Source: Saturnia japonica (Eukaryota; Arthropoda; Insecta; Lepidoptera; Saturniidae). Taken from it: a stretch of 64,000 nucleotides of DNA. Positions 55,971-64,000 of the stretch are shown one piece after another (the first letter of the stretch is position 1; the number at the start of each line of letters is the position of its first letter). Below the pieces are notes generated by a model, which was not told where the DNA came from, did no database searches, and was given only the letters and a program-made list of their open reading frames with translations. The position numbers and the translations under genes were made by a program. The stretch lies in contig CM065318.1 in the NCBI GenBank assembly GCA_033032175.1, positions 15,996,001 through 16,060,000 of the forward strand, in the 5' to 3' direction.

Positions 55971-56339
55971 ATAAAATTGAAAATAACAGAACGCTTGTAA
56001 GTAACGCTAGTATATAAGTTATAATATGTTTCTATTCCAAAGAGAAACTTAATTACTTATTTGTCTTGGTGGGTTGATGAGCGATTTATGGGATTGCCGT
56101 ATATTATGTTCCCCGAGGCACTTGTTGATTTATGTAGCTTGTTCAGAACTTTAACATTTATGTTCATATTAATGTAAACTGTATAAAGAAGTAGGCGAGG
56201 TCGGCCTTTCGTGAGACAGATTAATAAAGTACAGAGAAAATATGTTAGAATTATTTCCATTCCTTAACTATATATACCCGTGTAGTCTATCATTTTTTTT
56301 TTCACTTAACGTACTTGTCTACAGCTAAGTGTAGCATAG
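55971..56339. other. Gene-free stretch
   Basis: Nothing recognisable. Confidence 0.4.
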
Positions 56340-56481
56340 CGTGAAATGATATAGCCTTTAACTTTCTCCAAATAAACTGTATACTGCAAACATATTTTTT
56401 TAATCTGAGTGGTAGTTCCAGTCGTTAGTCTTTCATATAACCAAATAAACAATTTATTGTGCTTCATAATGTTAGTATAGA
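56340..56481 (-). mobile_element. Helitron 5'-end fragment
   Basis: GGTAGTTCCAGTCGTTAGTC and GCTTCATAATGTTAGTATAG; the 5' terminus at 56481 reads A^TCTATACTAAC on the minus strand. Confidence 0.55.
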
Positions 56482-56485
56482 TAAA

Positions 56486-56755
56486 CTAGCAACCCGCCCC
56501 GGCTTCATGTAGACATTGGTTTACGCGGCGCACACCAGTAAATCTCCCAGTCGGTATGATTTTTTTCGACAGCTTCAATAATCATTGTCATATTTCAACC
56601 AATTTACACAAAATGAGATATACACATAAATCTTTCTCATGAATCACCCCGTCAGTTAATGAAAACCGTTTGAAAATTCCTTCTGTAGTTTATGAGTTTA
56701 TCGCGTTCAGACAGACAGGCAGACGCGGTAAGGGGACCTAATTGTATATAGTAAG
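56486..56755 (-). mobile_element. Helitron-like element abutting the previous one
   Basis: The 3' end reads GGGGCGGGTTGCTAG followed by T. The body includes TCGCGTTCAGACAGACAGGC. It lies four bases from the preceding fragment, the same head-to-tail layout as 36440-36776 and 48795-48923. Confidence 0.5.
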
Positions 56756-57188
56756 ATTATTAGAAAAAAAAATATATATAAGAGAGTTATATATATTTAT
56801 GTTATAGAAACGATATTTAAGTTCCTCATGTCCTGCATCCACAGCATTATGCCCACTATTCAGATATATTGACTTGGGAACAAGTTCACCTATTCCTAGA
56901 TCCTGCAATATCCTATATAGCTATAGTAATATTATTGATGTGCAATTTAACAGCATTGGTTCATTTACATGAGCGGTATACAAATTTGTTATGGGTACTG
57001 GTTTTTATAGATACTGATTTATATCTTTGTTTTTATTTGTTGGGAGTATGTAAAATGTATCTAAATTAATTAAATTATCGTAACACATAATATTCACTCG
57101 GTGTTTGTCTGTAAAGAATACATATAACTTAGTCTATAAGTCCCATTATTTTATTGTAATTTAAGTAACTACTGTAGACTAATTTTTA
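56756..57188. other. AT-rich gene-free stretch
   Basis: Nothing recognisable. Confidence 0.4.
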
Positions 57189-57881
57189 TCTATACTAATA
57201 TTATTAAGCTGAAGAGTTTGTTTGGTTGACCGCGCTAATCTCAGGAAGTACTAGTTCGAAAATATTTTAGTTTCGGATAGCCTATTTATGGATATAGGCT
57301 ATATAACATCACGCTACGACCAATAGGAGAGGTGCATCAATGAAAAATGTTGCAAAAACGTGGAAAATTTATTCCTTTTGAAAGTTTCCATTGCGTGCGC
57401 TGCGTAAATGGTTAAAGTTACGCAACAATGATGTATAATAGAATTGTTTCTCTTAAAAAGTATTAAAAAAAGTTCGCGATAGCATATGTCTATTTTTTAA
57501 GGATGACGCAATATAACCTTTTTTATAATAATAAAATTTGTTCTAAAATAATGCATTATTTGCGAAGGTGTTTTTATGAACAAGGTATTAATTCTTATCG
57601 AAATAAATACGATATTCATCACAAGTATTTAATTTTGGACAAAATTGCCCTTTACGTCATTTTGTTTCAATGACTATCTTAGGAAATATTATATCACAGT
57701 TTAAAAATAACTCCGCAGCAAAATAATAGTCAAGTAACGCGCGTGCATTTTAGCGGAATGTTGTGGCAGGCGGGCGGCACCTATAAATTGTATTGTAGGT
57801 GCCTACGACCATTTTTATTTGTCTCTGCCTACGTCCCACTCTCTCTTATGTGACCCAGACGAAGTTGCACGGGTCAGCTAG
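57189..57881 (+). mobile_element. Full-length non-autonomous Helitron, 693 bp
   Basis: Clean borders: host A at 57188, then TCTATACTAATATTATTAAG; the 3' end is GCACGGGTCAGCTAG, then host T at 57882. A 3'-subterminal hairpin GACCC...GGGTC sits six bases inside the end. These are the defining Helitron features (5' TC, 3' CTRR, hairpin, A/T insertion without duplication). The interior is non-coding. It is the best reference copy for the family fragments at 36440, 48795, 56340 and 59780. Confidence 0.88.
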
Positions 57882-58289
57882 TGAATAAATAAAACAAATT
57901 TTTAATTAACCTTAAGAAAACCCATTATCACAAATTACATGTAAGTATTCTACGTATATCATGTAATCTTTCAATTCCATTAATCCTCAAACAATTTCGT
58001 CGAAAGTCCGCTGCGATTAGTGTCCAGGGATAGCGGAGCTTGTTACCGAAGTTTCTATAACCGGATAACCGGATGGCCGACCGGATAACTGTGACTGTCG
58101 CACGATCGTCCGATCAATCTTGTTTATGGACCTAATGGGATAACTTGCGAGTTAGCATCCGTTTTTGTTTGTTCCGCTCTATAGCCGATGGATATTTGAT
58201 ATCAATTGAGTTACGTTAGTGTTTCGAGAATTCAATCAATGTAATTGTATCTAATAGCTGATAACAATGACTTATCTAAGTATATTTAT
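57882..58289. other. Gene-free stretch
   Basis: Near 58060-58090 the motif CCGGATAAC or CCGGATGGC recurs three to four times. No gene. Confidence 0.4.
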
Positions 58290-58390
58290 ATGTACTAACG
58301 GGACTCGAACTATCGACCACTCGTACTGTCCATACAACAGCCGTACAAGATTGGTCGTCTTAAAGCGCTAGGCCAATTCAACAACGATCA
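58290..58390 (-). repeat. tRNA-like SINE head
   Basis: The minus strand reads GGCCTAGCGCTTTAAGACGA (box A-like) and, about 45 bases on, GATAGTTCGAGTCCCG (box B-like). Spacing and lack of pairable arms argue against a working tRNA. Probably an old SINE. Confidence 0.45.
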
Positions 58391-59322
58391 TAATTATGAA
58401 AATATGGATTTAACCGTGTATAATGTTAATGTATTCTATCACATTCTCTCTTGGGCTAAATGCTGTAGATAATGTTTGTCTCTTTTTCGTTTCATCGCGT
58501 TTAAAATCACAACGGTATCTATAAGAGAGTTTTCACTTCGATAAAAAGTGCGTGTAACAAGTCAACAAGTGTCACAAGGAGTGACTTAAATCCAGACCTA
58601 GAAACGAATGGGCAGTCAACAAAAATTGTAATGTTATATTCGGTATCAGCGGTCAATAAAATAACTATCTAGTGCAAAATTTAAATTTAAATACATGTAC
58701 AGACATAATTACGGATTCATTAATGTAGATAATTAAAACATTGTCGCTGTACAATAATTATTTATTGTATAAAAACTAGCTGGTGCTTCCAATTTCATTC
58801 ATTTTAACATGACGTTTACGGGAAGTAGGTACTTGCCTTAGTTGGGTTTAAAGAGGGTAGTTTTTATTTTTTAAAAAAAGCGTGCTCGGGTTACGAACGA
58901 CCGAAAAACGCTAATACATAAAAGCGTCAACCCTGACGAGATTATAGTGCAACCCTGTAAACGAATTTAATAAATAATGCAAAGGGGACGGGTATTTTTG
59001 GGCCCAGAATATAATTAGATGAAATATGGTTTATAAAATCGAATATGTTTTTGTTTTTAAAATCGTACAATGTCATTAAAATTCGCAATTAACAAAATAA
59101 GAAAATTAAGAACTTTAAAAGTTAAAAAACTACTTTAAAAATATTAATATACTATAGTATTAATATAATTGAAATTTAATAAATGACTTCGCTTTTACGA
59201 AATATCCTAAATCTCTGCCTTTAAATTGCAAAAAATCCGCTTTATTTTCAGTGACTGTTTGATAATATATTAGCTATTAATTTACACCGTTTTCATATTT
59301 TTACATCTCTTTTTTTACCCAG
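58391..59322. other. AT-rich gene-free stretch
   Basis: No further exon of the candidate at 59323 could be supported here. Confidence 0.35.
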
Positions 59323-59514
59323 GCCCATGTCTGTATGAAAGAGTGTCCGTCTCCTTTTATTTATTTCACTAATAAATTCATTTACAACTTTTTGTTAAAG
59401 GCATCCTATAAAACCTCTGAGGTTTGTCTTAGTATGCCATGGACTGAGGTTTTATTCAACGCGTTGCTGTTTGTAATAAACATATGTATAGTATTAAACA
59501 TATTGTTCAGTTAA
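59323..59514 (+). CDS. Candidate exon, possibly choline-transporter-like (SLC44/CTL)
   Basis: A strong acceptor (CTTTTTTTACCCAG) is followed by an open frame to TAA 59512-59514: AHVCMKECPSPFIYFTNKF, then LLKASYKTSEVCLSMPWTEV and a hydrophobic end. SLC44 proteins carry a (V/I)C-x-x-CP motif at this kind of position in their first extracellular loop, with a further Cys some 30 residues on, which fits. No flanking exon was found, and the donor is weak (GTAATAA at 59473), so the true exon end is uncertain. It could also be chance or a pseudogene. Confidence 0.3.
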   Translation, partial: AHVCMKECPSPFIYFTNKFIYNFLLKASYKTSEVCLSMPWTEVLFNALLFVINICIVLNILFS

Positions 59515-59779
59515 AAGTTTAATTTAATTTAATATACTGATACAATACAGTTGACGTAGTAATCTTTAATATATATTTAATGTTATTACCATCATGAATA
59601 ATGAATCCCTAACGTCCAGTGGTATTTTATTTATTGTGTCAGGTATTGTACGCCTGCCATAGAAGTTATTTTTCTTGGTATTTTTAATGATTTTGCTAAT
59701 GCCTGTCGTGTATTATTAACTTCACATTTAACTGGTATTTGTATATCGGAATTCTCAACTGGAGTTAGGGTCTTAGTTT

Positions 59780-59922
59780 AAAGCCATATAGCATATAACC
59801 TTCTTTAATAAATAAATAAACTATAAAATGAAATTATTTAATGCAAACCTGACAAGTAATTCCAGAGATAAGCGGGATCAAACAAACAAAAAAAAAACAT
59901 GTTGAGGATTATAATATTAGTT
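59780..59922 (-). mobile_element. Helitron 5'-end fragment
   Basis: CATATAACCTTCTTTAATAA, ACAAGTAATTCCAGAGATAA and GATTATAATATTAGTTTAGA; same family as 57189-57881, inverted. Confidence 0.5.
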
Positions 59923-60844
59923 TAGATATTTAGTGAAATATATAAGTAAATTTACCAATAAACTATTTAGAAACAAATGAATTTGTAATTGAATTTTGGC
60001 AGCAAGAACAGTAATTTCACGCAGGTATGTATAACCAACCAAACGTCAATTCACACGCAACAAAATTAATAACCCCAGAATAAAATATTCAATGACTATC
60101 GATCACTCGATTTTGGTAAAAAACACAGTATCAGTGCCCTTTTTGTATGTCTATGTCCTTTACTTTCGAGTACTACATGCGAAATTAGGTATTTAGAGCT
60201 TTGTTTAATGACAATTTACTTTCACACTTCCTTTCTGAATTGTTGTGTAAATCCCAACTCAGTTCAGTGATCTTGTTTTTGAGATTAATGGACTTGTAAG
60301 ACAATTATTTTAATTTTGTTGCACTTTCTTTTCTGAGTTATTTCGTAAATCCCACATCAGTTCAGTTATCTCGCATTTACGATTAGTGGATATTATATTT
60401 TTATTCTGTGATTATTGTACTTGAGTTATGAATATTGTATTTTTTATATACGTGCGGAGACAAACTTCCATATTCTATGGGGATCCAATTGGATCGCACC
60501 ACATACCTTGTATAACATCCACAGTGAAGGCACGCTTAGGCGTGTCATATTCCGAGACTAGCAGGAGTATATCTAGTAATTAAGCAGGTTTGTAGCCGTG
60601 GTAGGAATCTGTACATGCATGGGTCAGCAGCTGCCGAGATGTTTGCAAGCCAAAATCAAAATCAAACATGGATTGGTATAAACGAGTTCACCCGATTTAA
60701 CCCCACTTGATCATTTCTTGTAGGTTTAACTTAAATATTAAGTATACAAAACCAGCTATGATACAATTGAAGGGTCAATAACAGCCATAGAGGTCATTTT
60801 AAAGCAAATTCACTACTTGAAAATACAAAATGCAGTAACAATAT
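59923..60844. other. Gene-free stretch with a GC-richer island
   Basis: 60460-60660 is less AT-rich and unexplained (CTATGGGGATCCAATTGGAT, GTGTCATATTCCGAGACTAG, GGTCAGCAGCTGCCGAGATG). Short open frames exist on both strands, none convincing. Confidence 0.35.
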
Positions 60845-61180
60845 CGTTATTTAAAACAGTTGATTATTGTGATAATTACAGTCATTTTAAACATCTATAA
60901 ATAAAATAATTATATTCAGCATTTTCTTTTAATTTTAGAGACAGGGTTTCTTAGCAATATTTATTCCTTAAAACCTACACTATCAATTGTCGTAATAAAA
61001 TGACATACTTTTTTGTTCTAAAAATTAAGTTCGATTCCCGACTCGTGTATAAGTTATTTCGAAAATTTATGAATACATTTTTTTCTTTCTTTAAAATCGA
61101 TACATTGGTTCTTTATCATAAAATATTTCTCTATCCCATATAGTTTCAGAGATCCCTTCACTGACCCATTTAAATGTTAC
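60845..61180 (-). repeat. Inverted relative of 23985-24310
   Basis: The reverse complement shares AAATGGGTCAGTGA, CTCTGAAACTATA, TTGATAGTGTAGGTT, AATATTGCTAAGAAACCCTG and AATGCTGAAT with duplication unit 1 (and unit 2). Similarity stops at TAAATGTTACA, close to the candidate exon at 23951. Probably an interspersed repeat. Confidence 0.6.
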
Positions 61181-61521
61181 ACACTATAAAACCAGCAAAT
61201 ATTATTTTCCACAAATCAAAGACTTTATTAAATCTCACTTAGATGCTAAAGTACATAATACGAATTTTCTAATTTCAAGCTGATATTATCCATCTCTGCT
61301 GTAGCTTTTCTCTTGCGAAGTACGTAATACGGGAGTCGGTCGGGTTCTTGCACGAACGTCGTTTATATCACGACACTGCAGGTTGTTAGCCGGCGACTTG
61401 ATTCAAGTGCAACCGTAAGTAAGTACTTTCGTAATATGGGATTTCCAATGAAGTTTTGCATTCATATTTCTAACCTCGTGGCACAATCGATTCCGTGATT
61501 TTCTTTGACAAACAAGCTTAC
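61181..61521. other. Possible exon or intron of neighbouring gene
   Basis: 61310-61425 is CpG-richer than its flanks. The plus strand has a strong donor (GTGCAACC then GTAAGTAAGT at 61425). The minus strand has an open frame reading EPDRLPYYVLRKRKATAEMD, then a stop. No acceptor in the phase needed by exon 61522-61639 gives a convincing join, so I leave both undecided. Confidence 0.3.
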
Positions 61522-62895
61522 GTTCCGCCCATTGGTGATGGGTTAGTGTAATCTATATACGCTCCTAATACTGGTGGTATAACGAACGCGTTTGCGACCT
61601 TGAATCCTTCTTCCCAAGGTACCCTGGAAACTCTAATTACTGTAGGAATGAAAGAAGTTTCAAAAGAGTTTTATCTATTATCTACTATACACGAAATAAC
61701 TTAACTTCTTTGTGCCTTTATTAAAGACGTCAAGGATATAGTTTCGGTTTTTTTGTTTTATATTATAATATCACGAAATATATTTCTGGACTAGGGGATA
61801 TACACTCGTTAATCCCCATGACATGACGGGTGGAAGTATTTTCATGAATATGTATTACTAAATCATACAGCAGTAACTTCGGCATTCACTGAATAACGTT
61901 ATTACATCTATCGAGCTTTCAGTTGATTATTTCGTTCCATCACAACATGACGTCCCCTTAACGATGTGACGGATGATTCCATTTCCGTGTGTGTGTGTGT
62001 GTTTCGAACAATCTAGATGTTTTATAGTTGTAAATAATATCGAGTTGATCAATACAAGGCAATGATTGTTTTATATAGACGCGTTATACTTTCACTCTTT
62101 CTACTCACACAAAGGCACAAATATTGTTATCAGAATGTTGTAGCAAAAGGGATAGGAAATCACAACGTAAGGCGGAAATACTGTTGTCGAAAAAGGATAA
62201 AAGTTTCTACTCGCTCACGCTGGAATCAAGTAAAAGTGAACTGAGGGTAATTGCCGTTCATTCACAATGACATTTAAAGAGAATCAATGCCGTATCTACT
62301 TATAAAATATCATTGATATCGGATATGAAATGCGATATATTTTTAGGGCATAAAAATAGTCGATTTCTAGATAATGTTTTACGTCTTTTTTTGTCAAAAT
62401 AGCTGTCAAATTGCCAACGTACACTATACACTACCTATACCGTACACTACTACAAACGCAAAAACATCTACAAACTGTTTGGCTGTAATACTCTTTGTTG
62501 TTTTAATATGTCGATGATTATAATATTTTTTATTATTATTATTATCACGGTAAAATAAAACTATATTTTGTACATTATATTTATAAAAATACCTTTTGCA
62601 ATGAAAATATATGAGAAAAGTTGACGGGTAACGGGCCTCGAGAACTCAACATGAAAATAAAATACCCGAAGCTTTTCAACGTCAGTTTCAATTTTACGCA
62701 TTCGTGTTGGCTTACGTTCCTTTGACGGGTCACAGCTATATCGCTTGGTTGCTTGTTATTTATATTACCTGGCGTGTCTTGTGGGCTGCATACTGAAAGA
62801 TTCTTTAATTTTGTAATCAATTTTTCGGTAAACCATAAATTATTTATCTTATTGTAAGTACAGAGTAAAACGGCAAAACTTCTAGTTGTTGACAT
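61522..62895 (-). CDS. Candidate two-exon gene start, unknown protein
   Basis: Exon 1, 62769-62895: ATG at 62893-62895 after GCTGAAGAAA (a good insect start context), reading MSTTRSFAVLLCTYNKINNL, then WFTEKLITKLKNL, ending CCAG before donor GTAATATAAA. Exon 2, 61522-61639 (118 bp): acceptor TTCTTTCATTCCTACAG, one open frame out of three, reading SRVPWEEGFKVANAFVIPPV and LGAYIDYTNPSPMGG, ending before donor GTAAGCTTG. Exon 1 leaves one base of a codon and exon 2 supplies two, so the frame is kept across the 1129-bp intron. Exon 2 leaves two bases, so at least one more exon is expected at lower coordinates; none was confirmed. The N-terminus is hydrophobic with basic residues. I do not recognise the family. 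The intron holds a (GT)n run near 61987-62003. Confidence 0.5.
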
Positions 62896-63029
62896 TTTCT
62901 TCAGCTTAGGGTCTTATTTTACTAACGTTTTTATACTTCTGAGCTTTCTAACTTGCTAGTTGAGCGCTTTATGCTTTTCACCGGGAATAAATTTTGGACT
63001 TCCTACAGTCTTTCTTCTTTATATTAGCA
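62896..63029. other. Upstream of the candidate gene
   Basis: AT-rich with no clear TATA or initiator motif. Confidence 0.3.
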
Positions 63030-63385
63030 TGCGAATAAAACACTTCCCACTCCTTTTTAAGTACATTGCACGCACAGAGGAGTGTGAGATTTGGTATAAT
63101 TAAAACTTACTTACGATCGCTCGAAATTCGACCAGCGACTTTTTGATCGTAGACTATTTTCTGTTTGATATTTGCGTATTCATAAACAATGAGTATTCTC
63201 TACATCACTTGCTGTCATTTTTCGTTGAGTGACAATGTCAATATTTTGAAGGGTTCTAAGGTCAATGGCACTGATCGTGTTAGGATTCGCAGTATTAATT
63301 TATTTTATTTTATTTATTTGTAACAGATATTATAGTTAAATTTTAGCTTTTTGCACTCCTTCTCCATATAAACTTTAACCATGAG
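63030..63385. repeat. Dispersed repeat family A, two head-to-head fragments
   Basis: 63040-63110 has GTGTGAGATTTGGTATAATT in the 30250 orientation. It is followed by CGCTCGAAATTCGACCAGCG, the reverse of the 3' end at 45853. 63218-63385 then has TTGAGTGACAATGTCAATAT and CTCCTTCTCCATATAAACTT in the 758 orientation. Confidence 0.55.
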
Positions 63386-63707
63386 CTACGACCAATAGTT
63401 AATCTATTACTGCCATTGTCAAATACATTATTCTATTATCAAACAGTTCCACAGAGTAGAGATTGTCACCACAGAATTTTAAAATGTTCCTAATAATTAC
63501 TGACAGGTTCAGAGACAGACAGATTTCGTGTGATTTTAATGTTGATAAAAGAACCTTAATAATGTTCAAACATATTTTTTTTATTAATCACAATCAAGTT
63601 TCGACCACTTGAAGACCAGTAGTTTTATTAGACACAACACGTCACAGTCACGGGATAGTCTATACCTAAATTTGGATTTCAAATTAAAAACAAACGATGA
63701 AGCAATG
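63386..63707. other. Gene-free stretch
   Basis: Nothing recognisable. Confidence 0.35.
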
Positions 63708-64000
63708 ATGGTTCATTTGGTAGCGTGTACGGACTCCGCGTCGCTCGACGTGAGTTCGAATCCCTTCAATGAGGTTGAGCTTTCGGTGAAGGAAAACATC
63801 GTGATAGGTCTTTTTCTTCTAAACCCTCAAGTTATAAATCTGTCGCCAAACACCAATAGGTGTATTCCGGCAGCTGCAGCTGCACTTGAGAGCCAGTCAT
63901 CCGCTAGAGTTAGCGTGCTACCATTTTTGTCCACATTGACACTTAAGATCAGGTGAGATTGCATCAACAACGCTAAGCCTTTAACGATTAAAAAAATGAA
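63708..64000 (+). repeat. tRNA-headed SINE family 1, best copy
   Basis: Box A-like TAGCGTGTACGG at 63721-63732 and box B-like GTGAGTTCGAATCCC near 63750-63764 mark a pol III internal promoter. The body follows: TCGGTGAAGGAAAACATCGT, AAATCTGTCGCCAAACACCA, ATTCCGGCAGCTGCAGCTGC, GAGAGCCAGTCATCCGC, and an A-rich tail reaching the window edge. It is non-coding; the ORF across it is incidental. Other copies: 2268, 13236, 29735, 44120, 55636. Confidence 0.75.

Noticed and set aside
58290..58390. Functional tRNA gene on the minus strand
   Set aside because: Box A and box B-like sequences are present, but I could not form an acceptor stem or anticodon arm and there is no T-run terminator in place. 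A SINE head is more likely.
62062..62244. 60-codon plus-strand ORF inside the candidate intron
   Set aside because: Lys/Arg-rich with no start context or splice support, and it lies antisense to the better-supported minus-strand gene.
63708..63780. tRNA gene at the head of the last SINE
   Set aside because: Boxes A and B are present but the sequence continues into the SINE body seen in five other places, and stems do not pair.
63609..63956. 115-codon ORF at the right edge
   Set aside because: Most of it is the SINE, a non-coding pol III-type repeat; other copies do not preserve the frame.

Overview
This is a eukaryotic, strongly A+T-rich window with very little coding sequence and a heavy load of decayed, nested mobile elements. 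The repeat set points to a moth or butterfly (Lepidoptera): short Helitrons with A^TC...CTAG^T borders, tRNA-headed SINEs, mariner, PIF/Harbinger-type elements, jockey/RTE/CR1-like non-LTR remnants and Ty3/Gypsy elements. That assignment is inference from repeat style; no species-diagnostic gene is present. I found no rRNA gene, no convincing tRNA gene, no CRISPR array and no prokaryotic operon.

Layout. 0-11 kb: an RTE-like RT scrap (375-745), SINE and jockey tails, a six-copy 106-bp tandem array (4175-4880), an inverted-repeat element (6.5-7.1 kb), a broken Gypsy pol with LTR-like DNA (7.4-9.3 kb) and a mariner 3' scrap (9.8-10 kb). 11.9-13.2 kb: a whole but mutated mariner with both inverted ends. 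15.3-20.95 kb: a Helitron split by a complete Ty3/Gypsy element whose two LTRs (15744-16081 and 20276-20614) are nearly identical and whose 1019-codon pol frame is uninterrupted, while gag is frameshifted. 21.04-29.14 kb: a 4.05-kb direct tandem duplication, about 99.6% identical by my count, each unit holding a Harbinger-type element and two candidate host exons. 31.8-32.2 kb: a CpG-rich, TATA-containing candidate promoter and first exon on the minus strand, possibly the start of the gene that owns those exons.

32.3-34.8 kb: a 112-bp tandem array, then a jockey copy inserted into a SINE with a 14-bp target-site duplication and carrying a 237-bp patch copied from 1.3 kb away. 35-57 kb: mostly Helitron, SINE and LINE relics, including a Harbinger-like MITE inside a Helitron (48987-49459), a G-rich imperfect repeat (43.7-43.9 kb) and a jockey RT with a long open frame (53513-55049, minus). 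57.2-57.9 kb: a whole non-autonomous Helitron. 59.3-62.9 kb: candidate host exons, a possible choline-transporter-like exon on plus and a two-exon gene start on minus (62769-62895 joined to 61522-61639) whose splice sites and phases agree.

The transposon genes do not form a pathway. The value of the window is its record of nested insertion, several cases of which can be checked against an 'empty site' elsewhere in the same window. Host exon calls rest only on splice signals and open phase and need transcript support.
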